From Pipra filicauda (taxonomy: Eukaryota; Chordata; Aves; Passeriformes; Pipridae), in the NCBI RefSeq assembly GCF_003945595.2, contig NW_024104421.1, forward strand, positions 5,704,001-5,768,000: a DNA stretch of 64,000 nt, read 5' to 3'. The notes under the pieces are model-generated. The model saw only the letters and a program-made list of their open reading frames with translations, was not told the origin of the DNA and searched no databases. Below are positions 12,446 through 27,009 of the stretch, one piece after another. The first letter of the stretch is position 1. Each line of letters begins with the position of its first letter. Position numbers and translations under genes: made by a program.

Positions 12446-14765
12446 TCTGGCTACCTACCTTAACAGTAGTTTAGCAACACAAAGTGCTAATCATCAGTGG
12501 CTAAAAATAATAATACTTCAGCTACAGAACAGTGAGTATACTGCAGTGAATAATTCAATTATAAATATAGAACACCAATCAAGTAAGGTAGTAAAAATCT
12601 GAGCCTGTCATCTAATTTTTGAAAGGTACTAGAGTGCTCTGATGCCAGAAAAGCTACTACAATAAGCTTTGAATCCAGCTCCAAGGAGCCCAGGAGGGAC
12701 CTTGATATCCTGTTACTTACACCTCTGATTTGGAACTATGACTGTCTATCCCAGCACAGTGATATAAATCCTACAGTTGCACAATTTTTGCCCCAACCTT
12801 AGGTCCATCCAGATGCAATGTCTGTTAAATAACGCTACAAAATCAATCTTTGATGAATTCATTAACGAACAACTTTCCACTGATGATCTTTCGCACCAAT
12901 ATTTTGAGAACAAGATTGTTCCATTCTGCAGGATTCCTACAAGAGCTATTTCTGGTTACTCATATGAAGCACCATATTCTGTAGCTCCTTAAGTATGTGC
13001 GGATTTGGCAGTGTGGAAGTTGATGTGGCCATTTTAACAACAATGACATGTTTTGGTGAGAATGAGATTGCCAGAGTCTGGCCAACACGTGCAGCATTTG
13101 CAGTAAATTACAGGTAAACATATGCTGAACAAATGGGAGAAAATGCAGGGTAAACTTGAATATTTCTCTCCCCCATGCAGCTGAGTAAGGGGAGTGATAG
13201 AAGGACTCTGGTGGGCAACTGGTATCCAGTCAGAGTCAACCCATCACACCATCTTTTGAGTTACTTTGCTTGTGACCAGCTTTTCTGAGACCAACGGTGG
13301 GAAAAGGAACTGTACCAGATAGGACATGGTGACAGATTGAGATCTTCAGCAGGAATTCTTTGGAAACAAAAGCAGAAAAGACAAAGATGGGCTTAATTAA
13401 ATTTAATTATATTATTTCTATATGAAGACAGTGTGTGTGCATTCGTCTTCAGCTATTTTAGCAACTGCAGGGTCCAATTGCATATCTAGGTTAAATTTTG
13501 CTTAGTCTATGCATCATGACGGGAAAAAGATGAGTTTTCTGCATCCAGGGCTTTCTACAAGTGACGAATGGTCAGTACAGATCTGCCCAAAATCCCAGGT
13601 GCAGGTATTAGATAATATGTGATATGTTATCAGTTGATTTGAAGCTGCTGTAATATTGCAACGAAAAGGTTATGCATAAATGACAATTCATAATGCCTGT
13701 CAAAATCAGCTGAAACAACAACAACCAAAAATTCTTTCAATTGCTATAGATTCCACAAAATGATTAACAAAGTGACAGCTTTAAAAAGTGTTCCTGATGG
13801 ATTTGGAATGAAAGAACTGCAAAGTAATCTGTATTTTGCTATGCAGGAAAAAATATAATATAATATATTATCAGAGTTGGGAAAAGGCAGACCTAAAAGC
13901 TTGTTTATGACTGAATGAATTTTTGATAGCATTATGCCTCCTTAACAGTCCAAAACATGCATCACATATTAGCCTGACTTTTAATAAAGAAGTGATACTT
14001 GTATTATTTCATTTCTTCAAAGCTGGAAAATTGTAAATATTAAAATATAAGTAGATATGATAAAAACGCAAATGATTTTCATTGAATTAAAGAAAATACT
14101 TTTGAAAGACTTTAGAAAAAATAGCAAAGAAGCAAAGTTTGAATGCAAAAACCACAGAGGGCAATAATAGGTGGTCAGGGACTTGATCTTTGACTTTATT
14201 TTGAATGATTGTGGTGAAACAAAGAACCTGGAAAGTCAAGATAACTAATCATCTGAAGATTTCCCAGAAGATGTCTAAAATGTTGGAGATTTAAAAATTC
14301 ATCACAGCAAGGTGATCTTTGTGGCAGAAAAATTGCTCACACAGACAATCTGCAGTATTCAAAGGACAGTCCTTACCTTCTGCAGTGTCTGCAAGCAAGA
14401 GCAGTCAGCTATTTCTAGACAGTTCGGAAGACAGGTTAACCATATTAACCCCTAAAGTAAAGCCCACTAGCAAGCAAGGGCACTACTTCAGGGTCTTTAT
14501 TGGCTTTGAGAGCCTCCATCTGCACATCTGCAGCTACAGGAGTCCAAAGAAATTCACTGGTAGGTCTGTAACTTTGTTGCTGTCTTTTTAATCTATGCTA
14601 AGTGATACAGAAGGTCAGGGTCATCACCTAGGAAAGCTGGTTACCAAGCTAACTGGTACGGGAAGAGCAGCATTTTGTACACTTTGTTTTATGTGTCTGC
14701 ACATAAAACTCCTCACTTGACAGTTGAAGAAAGGAAGGCATCTTTAGACTGTCTCTTGCTTTTGT

Positions 14766-14790
14766 GTTTGTTTGTTTGTTTGTTTTTTTT
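14766..14790 (+). repeat. (GTTT)5 microsatellite with T tail
   Basis: Five perfect GTTT units occupy 14,766-14,785 and run into a T stretch ending at 14,790. It is a short tetranucleotide repeat that may vary in length between individuals. Confidence 0.9.
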
Positions 14791-17700
14791 CCCTGAGGAC
14801 CACAGGCAGCTGAGTAGTATTTTATCTGCTCAGTGCCATGGTTATCACATTGATCTGCTACTTCTCTTTATGTACAGTGGTATATAGATGATGTATCAAA
14901 GTTCAGATAATACACAGTGGTTTAAATTTGAGTGGAAGTATAGGCTACAAAAGATTACAAGAACAACCATTATCCGAATAATTTCAAACAAAACAAAATG
15001 ACTGCATTTAGTTTATTTTGAGGGTGAAAAAAATGGGGAGAGGAGCAGCTCCTCTTTTCAGAAGCAGTACCATTTTATTTTTTTACTGCTTTTGCATTCT
15101 AAAAAAACCCTCAATTGACAGTTCTGAAACCACAGCCTCTTTATACTTTAAGGAGTGTGCACTGAAAGAGTTTAGACAGTTTATAAATTAATCTTTTCAA
15201 AATTATGTTTAATTTTACTAATGTTTTGCCTGACCTCCAGAGTCTACCTGGTTCCCTAGATCTGTTCAATATTTTGCTCTGTTTTGGCTGGATTGGAATT
15301 TGTTTACTTTTAGCTCCCTTTATTCACAGAGTGCTTTGATTTCTTAGGTTTTTCACTTGAAGTGAAGATGTTGTCCCTGTGTAATGTTTTTTATGTTCTG
15401 GGCAGTTCAGCACTTTTTAAATATTTGTTGATAAATGTTGTTTTCATTTTGTTTTGTTTCTGGATCAGTTACCCACTCATTTATCTTTTCTTCAAGAAGG
15501 TCCACAGGTCCTTGTAGTTTGCTGTTTTCATGAGGATGTAGCACTGAATTTTACGTTTGGTTATCTTTGATATACTTGATCGGTTTTCTATTTTGTGCCT
15601 TTATAAATTTGAATACATTCCTTTGACTCAATGTAGTTAAATATTTCAGTTTATGACACTTCTAGTGAGATCAGAATTTGAGCAACTGTGTCTTCCATGA
15701 TTAGGATTTAAAGGCATTTGAACAAGGGAGAAGACTAAGAAACAATTGCATCATTAAGAATAATGGTTTAGGCTTTATCAGAGTAATAACTATTCCATAA
15801 AGTAACTCCATAGAAATGAGAACCATATAGTAGCCAAGGAAATAATAAAAACTTAGAGCATGTCCTGATTAGGTATGAATGGTGGTCCCAGCATCTCTTT
15901 CCAATACTACTGGTTATTAGTGAGTGTGGTGGTTTTTTCCAGCGTAGATTCCCTGTTAAATATTTAAGGCCATTAATGAGTTAAGGCTCAGGAAATTTGA
16001 TTCAATGCATATCTTTGTACTAAGATCATGTATGTCTACAGGTTTAACTCTTGTCTCTTAGGAATTCACTATTTTCTCCCCTTCTTTTACCTATATGGAA
16101 GAGTTCATACACACTTGCACTGACATGCTGAGTAGCAGAACTTCACAGAAAACACAACAGTTATAAGTGAAAGAACTGTCAGCATTTTTCTTTTCCCTCC
16201 TGATTTCTCTATGACGATCACAGAAACATCAAATCGAATTTCTAAACAAAAGGAACAAAAAATGACATTCAGGACTTTGGTGGGAGGTTTGGTTGACACA
16301 ACCAGAGTGATACCATGAAGGGGAAATGCTCTGAAAACTGCTGAGTTGGACCTTTGATCTGTGTTCTGTGTTCAGTCCTGGCATGGTATTTGGGGATTTG
16401 CTTGTGTGCAGGTTTGCTAGGACCAGTTTTAAATCTCATCAATGAGAATTAAATTAAACCTGTTTTGGCTAGATTACTTTATGTAGTCTGTTACAAACCA
16501 AGTCTTTGCAATCGTATGGCGAGCATTGAAGTATTCAAGGTTGTGACTCACCAGGCTCAGCAAATGGTGTGCAATCTGAGGAGTAACTGGCATTTTAGAG
16601 GGAAAGACAGGAAAACTTCACTCCTCCAATCTTTCCTTTTATCCACTGAATACCATTTTATACATGTAAGTGCTTTTCAGAATTTAGGCAGACTGAAGTT
16701 TAAATAAGGTCAGCTTCTTCAGCTTTCTCCCTTGAATTCCTAGCAACACTTTATACTGCTAGAAGCACAAAGAAGGGCCTTATTATTCCCTTGGCAGATA
16801 ATTTTCATGCAGACATATGGAAATTATGAGTTTGAAGTAATGATGTTTTATCTTATTACTCCATGGGAGAATTTTCCTCCCATAAAACAGGCTAAGAATT
16901 CAGCATTCTATATACACAAATTGTTGTGATCGCAAGAGGTCAAGGTCATGAGCATAGAATAAAGTCCCATTTAGTACAACTGCTACCCACCTCCACTTCT
17001 TCATTTATTTGATATCTTTTGTAGCATCTGCCATAATGCTATTCCTAAAAGCCAGAACAAAAATGGAGAGGGAAAAGCGAGAGTGATATTCCATTCTACT
17101 ACTCAGAAAAGATGAGGGAATCTCTAGGGCACTTAACTCTCTAACACACTTTGAAAATACTTTACATTTGCTCAGGCAAGTAGACCTGCAGCTCCTTCCT
17201 GAGGATGTGGGTGCTTCAGAAGTTTATATCAGGCTAAACTGACTGTTCTTTCCTTAGCTTCATCAGTGGGCTGAGACCTACATATTCTCACAGTGACCCT
17301 GTGTGTTTTTGTTGCCTTAAATGAAACAAAATATTCAGCTACTATTTATTTGGTTGATATGCAGAGACTGTTCTTTGAGAAAAGGACACTTAAGATCAGT
17401 ATGTGGGCTGCAGATAAATTAGTTATAATTTTCAAATGTGTTTCAAATTTACACTTATTTTTCATCATCTTCTTCAATTGTGAATGCCAAAGTGTCGTGT
17501 ATGAATGAAACTATAGATATATATGTTAGAATTTTATCAAACATAAAGATAATATGAATTCTATAACACTACTATTTAAATTGTGCTTTTTCAATTCATC
17601 TTGCTTCAATTCATTACACTTAGCTTCAATATAAAATTAGCCAATATTTAAATTCCTTAAAACATGTACTTTTATAGAATTATTCATAGTGAGTACGCAA

Positions 17701-19362
17701 TTTCACAACGGGCATGTTAAATAAAAGCACTCACTTAAGGAGAGTTCTAAAACTCTTCTTAAGACCTTTCCTACAAATTCTGTTGAGGAGGACCTGTTTT
17801 GCAAAATTATCTCAGCTTTTATTTACACTTCAGAGATTCCTGGAAAGAAAAATTCCAGTTACGGAATTGTGGAAGGACAAGGTTTTGAAAGATTATTTAG
17901 AGACATATATCAGCAATTGAGGTAAAGGAACATCCCTTTAGAGCTGTTGAAGGTCTGGCCTTGGCATTGAGTATGTTCACTGTAAATACCGACTTATCTG
18001 GAAAACTGAATCTGAGAGAGAACAGAATATAGACAGCTGCTCCTAGTCTCACATGTTCTCTAAAGGCATATATTACCTTCCCTAATGTCTACGAGAAACT
18101 GGAATGTTGTCATATTAAGTGCATGCTATGTATTTGTGTAGGAAAAGCAGCTACTCTTGATTTCTAGAATAGTTTAAATACTCCTGTGCTTTTAAACTTT
18201 GTAAAAATTGAATTAATCTGAAAAAATGTTCTTGAAGTTGTCATAATTTTATGGTCAGATGTTCTGCTCTTTCCATGAATGTGTGCATACACAGGTTCCA
18301 GAGCATTACAAGCAGACTGGGCTGCAAAATGCCAGTGGCTGTGTCCCTGTAAGCAGACATTTTTCCTACTGTCCTGCCATCAGTTTTCTGGAGGTGATGC
18401 AGGCTCATTAAACCACTGAGATTGAAACAAGTAAATAAATAAGTAAAAGTGTAATCCAGCAACACTCCTTTGACAGCAACCCTACAGGTACAGTGCCAGA
18501 AAACAAATGGAATCAATCATTAATTACAAGTTTTGCTGGTCTTAATGGAATCTGGAAACAATCTAAGGTGCACAGGGCATAGCAAGTGGTGATGAATGTC
18601 AGGATAACGGGACAAATTTATCTTTCAGACATATCTACTGCACATTAACTCTGATTTGTCTTTAGATCATACAAAGAGGACAATTTCAGGGACTACGGGA
18701 CATGCCCTAATCGCATAAATCAATAGACTGCCCATTGAGCTATTGGAGCATTGAGATAAAGAACAGATCTACTCCTGTATTATCTCTGTGTTCCTTAAGA
18801 GCAAAGTTTTGCCAATAAAGGGCTGAAGCCACATCTGTCTCAAAACCCAAAAAGTGCATATAAATCAGCTGAGCAGGACAATATGGGTTCATTCAAAGCA
18901 TTCACAGACCGGAAAGCCATTCTGAAGGAAGATCTTGCAGGATGTATTGATGTGCATTTCATTTCTTGGTGGAGATTAATATCACTGTATTTATCTCATA
19001 AAGCCATAAATGATTTTTAGTGCTAGCTGTGTAAAAAAAAATCAACTGTCACTTTTCTTGTACAAAACCATTTGAAATGGTAATGGAAAGAATTGCTCCA
19101 ATTAACAGTCTCTAGGATCTAAAGGTGAGGCAAGATAAAGATACATACAAATTACTAATTGCTGGTGTGCAGAGTGGTGTTGAAAATAGCATTTTGAAAG
19201 ACAGAACCAGAGCATCATAGATTCATTTGTAGACTGACATGTTCATCATGATTTGTAATAGCTTCAAATACACATCCTTTTAACTCATAATTGATTTTTT
19301 TCCCCCAGAAATTGCTATGACACTCCTGCCTAAAGTAATTAGAGAATGGAATTAGTATTATA

Positions 19363-19498
19363 AAATCATGCAATCATGGAATGATTTGGGCCGGAGGAAA
19401 CCTTTAAGGGCCACCTAATTCAAGCCCCCTGCAATAAGCAGGGACATCTTCAAATAAATCAAGTTGCTCAGAGCCCCATCCAACCTTGAATATTAAGG
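19363..19498 (-). mobile_element. CR1 LINE 3' fragment
   Basis: Minus orientation, 3' end at the low coordinate. Octamer-like tail units (AATCATGC, AATCATGG) begin near 19,364, followed by the complement of the CR1 3' untranslated segment. GTTGCTCAGAGCCCCATCC marks the complement of the ORF2 end. The copy is degraded relative to the piece at 10.2 kb, with several substitutions in the usual words. Only about 135 bases can be followed. Confidence 0.88.
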
Positions 19499-21687
19499 AT
19501 TCATTTATTCAGATCCTCACTCTCTTACATATGCTGGTGGAAGAATGCTAACCCATTTGTGGGATTCTACATTTCCATGGGAAATAATGCCTTTTCAGCA
19601 TTATATGTTCTCAAGAGAGAAAAAATGAGAGTGGGAAAGGCAGAGTAGCAGTTTAATCCTTTACAGTGAAGTCCTTAGTATAATTGCTTGGAAAAATAGG
19701 AGTTTAAGCCAGGAGTGTTAAGGGACTGTGTTGTGCAAGAGTCCCCTTGCATTGTTCTTCCATTACTTAAATTCTTGATTGAAAAACTTAAAATCTTTGT
19801 TACTTCAGTCCTTGTAAATGACACAGAGATGCTATCAGACATACCTTCAATCCTCATGTAAGTGGTGTAATTAGGTATAATCCCTGATGTGATTTACCAA
19901 TAATTGATTCAGGATTTTGGAGGTTAAAATTCGTTGAATTTCCACCTGAGCTGGATTACAGGTAAAGAAGGAATCTGGTATGGTTGTCTATGGAATGGTA
20001 AACTTAGATGTCTGAAGCACACACATATGCATAAATACATATGAATCCATTCAGTAACAGCAAGTCTTGTATACTAGTTTTTATTTATTTCATCTAGACA
20101 GCGCCATGATTTTATGTAGAAACCAATTTTTGAAATTAATATGAATCTTTGGTTGTTAGCCAGGTTCTATGGCACTGTGGAATCTACATCTATTAATTTG
20201 GTGATGTTTATGAATGGGCCTTTTTGTTTTAGAAAAAAAAGAACTTCAAAAATCACTTTAAATGAATGCAATTGCTTAAAAAGGGACTATTTTTCACTTG
20301 CACCTTAATGGAGGACAATATTGCTTAAAGACTCCATAACTAAATAAAGGCTGTAGCACCTGTGCTATTTGTTTAAGAAGGAATAACGATGTTAATTTGT
20401 TCTTGTGGAACTTCTTTAAAATGGCTCTTTAGCAATTTATTGTGTAGAAAGCTAAAGAGCAATTTTATGAATTTAGAATATTCTCTTAGAGAACTGCCGC
20501 TCCTAACTTTGTTTTTCTCTACATAAAAATGTTTGTATTATCATTAGTTTCATCTCCCTGTATCAGGGAAAGAAAATGCATTTTCTAACTTCATAGCTGT
20601 TTGAGCTGACTATTTTCAGCTCTGTTCTGTGGTTTTCAGCTACAACTACAGGGAATATTGCTTTTGCTTGCTGAGAGGGAAAGTAATAATTAATTTAATG
20701 TTATTCTTACTTTCCTCATAGTCTAAATTAGCTTAAAAACCGTTAGGGGATGACTCTGACTAATGGCAACTAGCAAGGTCCCTGTTGATGCCAGACTGCC
20801 TATCAACCTCCTTCTGGCTTGTCACTGACAGCAGTTTCCAGCTGTGTTCAGAGGTTGGACAGGGGGACTGATACCCTAAATCATGCATATACATTGCATG
20901 ATTTTCCCAGCTGGAGTGTGGAATGATGCTGCATTATTTGTTTTTCCTTTTTCCTTTTCTTTATAAATACGGTTCCACTCAGTATTTAAAATGTAAATCT
21001 GCATTTTAGGACATTTAAAGTAACGCTTAGGACTCATTTCTTTGCATTCTTCAAAACTTAGTATTTTCTTCAGTTTCACTTAATGGGATATGAAGGCTGG
21101 AAATCTTGATATGCTGAACATCAGAGAGAACTAATTGTTCATGGCGTATCCTTGTTGCTGTCTGATGGTTGGTTCCTACCTGCTTTGAACTCTGGCAATA
21201 TGATAACAAATGAATTTCTCCAAAGATGAAAGAAAATTCGCAATATTACTGTAAAAAACTTGTTTAAATAACTTGTGTTCAGGTGGCACATAAATTTCTG
21301 ACCAGGACAAATAGTTCTAGACTGGTCTATATATAAACAAAATGCTAGAAATACAAAAAATGGGAACAGCAGAAGAGAAGGAAAACTGGTAGGAACTTCT
21401 TACTTCAGATGCTGATTTTTGTAACAGGAATGAAAAGTTAAAGGGAGATTCAAAACATTTGCAAGCTACAGGGGAAAAGAAAATTTTAACAAGAATGTGA
21501 GCTTTTGGTTACAGATTGGACCAGATTCTAACAGATCTTAGGAGGAATAGTTCAATAGCTTTTTTGTCCCTTCTGGTGAGGCATCTGCTGTTGAAAAGAC
21601 AGGCTATTGGGTTAGACAGAACTCAAAACTACCCTGAGGACAAGTCTTACGCCGTCAAGAATGTTCTTGAAATAAACAGATTAGGAT

Positions 21688-21698
21688 GGGGGGGGGGG
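21688..21698 (+). repeat. G11 homopolymer
   Basis: Eleven consecutive G bases in otherwise AT-rich DNA. Such runs are prone to length variation and sequencing error. Confidence 0.9.
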
Positions 21699-22557
21699 AA
21701 GGAAGAAAAAAACCCAAATGCCAAACTATGCAAGGAAATTAGATGTGGGAAAAATTATCCAGCTTTACATTGAAATCTTTTTATATCAGTCTGAGAGACT
21801 GGTAACTTTAGCTTCATAAAAGTTATGAAGCTTCATGAAACTTCACAAGTTTCAAAACGTCAAAGGAATCTGAACTCAATGGACAATTTGATCCTTGAAA
21901 TCATTCTCTAAAAAAACCACTAATAAATGCAGACAGAGACCAACAGGCAAACAGCACAATCTTCTGACTTTAGTAGCTTGCTTTCCAGAATTTGTTCTTT
22001 GTTGCGGTCTCATAGGTCTCCATGGTATCTGAGTCCTGGGGTTTGGCCTGAGGCTCTTTTTGGGGAAGAAGTCTAACCCAGTCTCTTGTTATAGTAGTCT
22101 TTAAGCAAAGGTGAAATTAAAATTCATATGTCTATATTTTAACAAAATTTATCTGTCATGAGGAAGAGCGATGTGCCTGGGTGGCTGTGCCTGTGTTCTG
22201 ATCACTGAAGATCTTTTTAAAAAGAAAGGTACTAAGAAGGGAAGGACTGGTTTTTGATTAGTCTCAGAGTTGGCAGTGGATCTAGAATCAGTCCATGGAT
22301 CTGTAATACATTTCCTCCATAGGCTTAGGAAAACAGTTATGGTTTCTGAACTGTCTATATGACAAAAGCCATACACAAACACAGACAAAAGGCTTGGTGA
22401 AGGAAATGATTTCTTTTCTACCTATTCTTTTATGCATCTTTCCTGAATAGCCTGAGTTAGGATGTGTCCCTTTCAGGTACCTACCCAGTACCAGCAAAGC
22501 AGCCCCTGGGATTGCTTGGCTCTTCTGTTTCATACCTGGAAACATTTTAAACCCCAA

Positions 22558-22562
<5 letters not shown>

Positions 22563-22612
<50 letters not shown>
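22563..22612 (+). repeat. 50-nt A homopolymer
   Basis: Fifty uninterrupted A bases lie between AATATT and GGGAGCAGG. Avian CR1 elements do not end in poly(A), so this is not a CR1 tail. I see no AATAAA signal just upstream and no obvious flanking target-site duplication, so a processed pseudogene is not demonstrated. It may be an expanded mononucleotide repeat or an assembly artefact. Confidence 0.9.
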
Positions 22613-22615
<3 letters not shown>

Positions 22616-25600
22616 AGCAGGTCAGGGGAGAAAAAGAAGGGAATATGGTAAAGAACTCATTTGCTTGTCAGCCTGACCTTAAAAAGAAATAACACAAATG
22701 GGAGGATGAAAGGAGTAAAAGGGAATATCAACTTTATTATCCTGTAAAGAACCTGTGAAAATGCCCGACAGTTTTCACAGTATTTCGTGGAGCTCTCAGC
22801 TGCCTAGGGCAAGGCTTCTTTCGGGAGAATTTTGCTGGATTTTTCTGTACTGTTTTGCTGGATGGAAAATTCTGTCTCTTGACAATGTGGTTTACTGTCT
22901 TTGCTTGTTTGTCCAACTAAAACTGAAACAAGATACAAACCAGTCTTGGTTAACATGTTTTTGGATTTTTTTCTACTGTTTCTGCTGGAAAGAGAAAGTA
23001 ATTATATGAGTCAAGTGTGGGTTTGTGGACAACTTGATTTCATACAGGACACAGCAAGAAGATTTGAAGCCAGAAACTCCTCCCACCAGCCAGCTGGTGC
23101 AGATACACCTACAAAACTGTCCTGGTGCTGGTATGATTCTGTAACAACCTTGACCTATGGTAGTCCTGGGCCACTGCCTCAGCAACCAGCATGGACTCAT
23201 TTGCTTTTGGTTGTCAGTAGCTCTGTTACTGTCGGTTGAGCTCTGCTAAAGCAAAAACTTTATTCTTGAAGCAAGGTCAGATCATTTTGTAAACATTGCA
23301 AGAAAAAATATTGAAGAAACACATATAGAAGTGAGTGATAGATAATATATATATAAAATAATGATTAAAATGTTTATATATACAGATAAAAACATCTGCG
23401 TATTTTATATAGGCATACAGGCACTTAATTAAACTTTATATATGAACACATCTACCTATTTATTTGTCTGAGTAAAAGTAAATATCTGAACAGGAAACAA
23501 CTTTTAATTTCTGGAGGTTTTTTAACCAGGATTCAGAAATTAAAAATCTTATATAAGATATGCATTCAGCCATCAAGATAAAAAACTGACCTCACTCTCA
23601 GCATTAACATCAGTCCATTAGAGGTTCTTTTTGTATTAATGATACATCACCAAACATGTAAATTGATGGTGCTGAAAACTGACTACATTTAATATATAGT
23701 TTATGACATTGTAGCTCTAATAGAGCTTGGTAATTCTGAAACAAAACTCTCCTGAACTCTCCATGAACAAAGACAGAGCTAAGGAGTGCAAATTGGCTTT
23801 AGAGCTTATGCAAGGATATTTGCTGAAATATTCTGAAGAAAAATGCATATTTATTTTAGTACAGCACACAGTACTGTTGCCTACACGGTTCCAATTTGAG
23901 GATGATTGTAGAGGGGTCAGGACACAGTTTCTGTTGTTTATATTCTGCAAAAATAAAGCAAAGGAAGAGGATTTTATAATAATATAAAGCAAACAAATAA
24001 TAATAAATTGATGAATTTTTCACCTGAATTTCCCATGAGAATTAGAAATTTGGAGCATCTTTGTATTTTCTTTTTTACGCACACATAGACATCGAACACT
24101 TCTGGATCTTACTCCTTATTACTAGTAAATTACCTTTTTCTTCAGTTTGCTGCTTCCTTTCTTACAACTATTCCAGGGAAACCCTTTGCTTTTCTTTTTG
24201 AAGAAAATCTAAACAAGGTCATTCACTGATGCCTATTCCCACACTTTTCTGCTACTAGTCAGCAATACAGAGTCTAACTGTATAAAGCAGACATATCTTG
24301 TGCGTGACAGTTCTCCAGTGTATGTACCTAGAAGTTGTCTGTGGATAGTCAGGAGACTGAAAAGAAAAGTAGAGGGCTGGTGGCTAGGAGAATCGTAGCT
24401 ATAATTTTTTCTTTAAAACAGCCAAATCTGTCTTCTCTACCGGGTCTCCTGGTGGAGAAGTCTCTCTCTTCTCTCAAATATACCACCATCAGGTTATCAA
24501 GACTCACAGTGAATGAAGAAGGAAAAAGTTCATTAGGAATGGCACCAAATACCGATACTTAGAAATGGATCTGAGGCCAGGCAAAAGTTCAGTCCACACG
24601 TGTGGGAAAAAGCAGGAGAGAGTAAACAATGTATGCAACATCCATCTCTGGGTTGGACAAACAAGTGGTTCTTTTAGGAGGCCATCTTTCATAGGCATTT
24701 TCCTGCCATGTGCCTCTATTCTGACTCAAAGCAAACCTTAGCTATGTTAGTTGGCATTTCTGCTTTTCAGCCCAGGCACTGCCAAGCGCCTCAGGTCTTC
24801 CAGCCAACGGCGTATTATTCCAGGCTGGTTACAGTGTTCCTCTCCTGTGGTTTTTGTTTAAACCACCTCCATCACATACCACAGAGAAGACAGCTGTGCA
24901 GGGAACATGTGACTGGCTGAGAAGTGTAACTGGTAATCTACTAGGGGACTGGATAGAGAAGCTCTTAAAAACAGTGCTGATATTTTGATTATAAGCCAGG
25001 GATTTGCAAAGAGGTGTAGAGAAATTTACACTTATTCACCTGTAATTGAATAATATAAATAGTGATTAGCTGGTGTTGATTTTCCAAAGGTAAGTGTTTG
25101 TGTACCTGTGACACTGCATGTGGCTGATGCAGCTCCAGAGAGCCAGGCTGTGGCTGCAGGCAGCCCACAACGCAGCTCAGGGGGGGGTGCTCACTGGAGA
25201 CTGGCCCTGAGAGAGCTTGACTCATTTTCTTAAGAAGTATAAACACTGAGCTAAACAGGTGAAATTTCAGAGTCTTCAGTGAGTTTTGGAATGTTACTAG
25301 ACTTATTTATTCAGAAAGCTGTTTTTGAGGGTCCTTCATGACAAGGTGGGTGCTAGCCTGGTGTCTCAGGTTCATCACAGTTACCTGTCTCCAGCAACAA
25401 GCAGTGGTAGGTGCTGAAGAGTTTTCTCTCACAAGAACTGGCTGCAGCAGTGTGCTGCAGTGATGTGTGGCACAGCTGGGACAACTTAGTATTCAGGCAC
25501 GAAGACAGGATGACCACTGTCAGACATGCTCGCTGCCTGATACTGAGTTTCCCAGTTTTGGATTACTGTGAGATCCCTATTTGCTTGCGGATGCTTAGGG

Positions 25601-26559
25601 AGAAACTCTGTGAAGACTTTTGGCAGCAGCTCTTAGCCAGAAGGGTGTAGGTCTTGTATTCAAATAAGAAAGGAATTTGAGAGATTATCAGAATTTCAGC
25701 ATTATTAGGAAGATAGTAATTTATGAAGAATTCAGTAAGCCAGTGTTTTACACCCGGTGTTGTTTCCAGAAGGAATAAATCACTACTGTTGATCTATAAA
25801 GCCTCCAACTCTCTAAAAGCAGGCTTCATGCTGGTGCCATAAATCTGCAGTCTGCAGTTGGGACTGATACAACCATGGTTAGCTAATTCAGAAGGAAAGA
25901 GCAGACCATGTCAGGCTGCCTGCTGTCATAACTTTAAGGTATTTCCAGGCTCTATTTTTTCCAGGATTCTATTGATGTGATTGAAGAATTTTGGCATGGG
26001 GAGGGAGTTAGGAATAAAGGGAGTGGCAGGTGCTAGGGTATGATGGATTCTGGGCTCTGCTTGCATGAGTCCTTTCCCTGGACAGAATATAGCTATCCCC
26101 AGACATATTTTACCCTTCAGGTTGTGCAATTAAAAAATATGAGTTATACTGGATTAAACTGGGTTGGCAATGAAAAAAGAAAATAACTTTGCTAAAGTTG
26201 AACACACAAGCACTATACAACTTCCTGTCTCTCTAGTGTTCAGGAACTGTTTATTTGAAATCATTTTGTGCTCAAGGTTAAGTTTCCATTTAATGACAAC
26301 AAAATGTAGAAAATGTGATTCTGGCCACAGGAGATTTGATGACAAACTTCTCTGCAAGATTTAGATTTTTTTCCCCCACTTCAGACTAGCTAACCACCAC
26401 TGTTTACTTTTCTTTCAATTCTTTATAGAATGATGGATCACATCAAATCTATTTAAGTAGGAGCACAGCAAAAAAGTGATGCAATAACTATTAAAATTGC
26501 ATGGACTACTATCCCATGACTGCTACTGGGTATATCTTAGCCAAGAGCATATAAAAGTA

Positions 26560-26860
26560 TGAATATTATGGTTCATAAATATTTATCTGCAGGAAAAATC
26601 CTGACAATAGAAGTCTTTTTAATCTAGCAAACATGCATATCATATTCCTGCAAAAAATTAAAATTCTGTGGTTTTTTTTAATAGAAGGGGTAATTAATCA
26701 TCAGAATAATTTGTCCAGGGGTTATTTTGGCTTCTCTGTCACTTGGAGTTTTAAAGTCAAGATTAAAATATCAACTTGAAAGATTTGCTCTAATCCAGAG
26801 GTTATTGGACTTGATGCCACAATTAATAGACAAACATCTCTGACTGTAATGAACAGGGAG
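26560..26860. other. Possible conserved regulatory block
   Basis: This AT-rich but non-repetitive block contains several homeodomain-type cores, including GGTAATTAATCATCAG near 26,690, and has no long homopolymers apart from one T run. Its texture resembles developmental enhancers in vertebrate gene deserts. That is an impression of sequence style, not evidence of conservation, and no coding potential is visible. Confidence 0.15.
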
Positions 26861-27009
26861 TTTGACTAGAAGACCTTATCTCTTTCTTTTGACCTGGTCA
26901 CATCTGGCTTTATGGTATAACTCAGGGTGAGCTTCTGAGGACTCAAGAGATGCTTGAAAAGAGTAAAAGCTATGGACTAGAGTTCCTCTGAAATCAGGGC
27001 TGGACAGCA

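Larger units (their letters stand above)
10417..19362. other. AT-rich unique sequence with minor simple repeats
   Basis: About 9 kb without a supportable gene. It includes an A-rich tract at 10,921-10,956 (A12, G, A9, TT and further A runs) and a moderately GC-richer patch at 11,060-11,260. The frame at 12,777-12,992 gives 71 residues of ordinary composition, but it has no motif I recognise and no clear splice context. Repeats inside this block are listed separately. Confidence 0.55.
19499..27009. other. AT-rich unique sequence, no gene seen
   Basis: No gene is supportable. AT-rich simple sequence lies at about 23,337-23,400. Open frames on both strands overlap at 23,717-23,992, a sign of chance openness rather than coding. 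The G run, the A50 run and a candidate regulatory block are listed separately. At 25,130-25,200 a GC-richer patch includes a G7 run. Confidence 0.55.

Noticed and set aside
23717..23992. Opposing open frames of 86 and 91 codons
   Set aside because: Both strands are open over the same segment and neither shows a domain. I considered a real exon on plus but found no convincing splice context.
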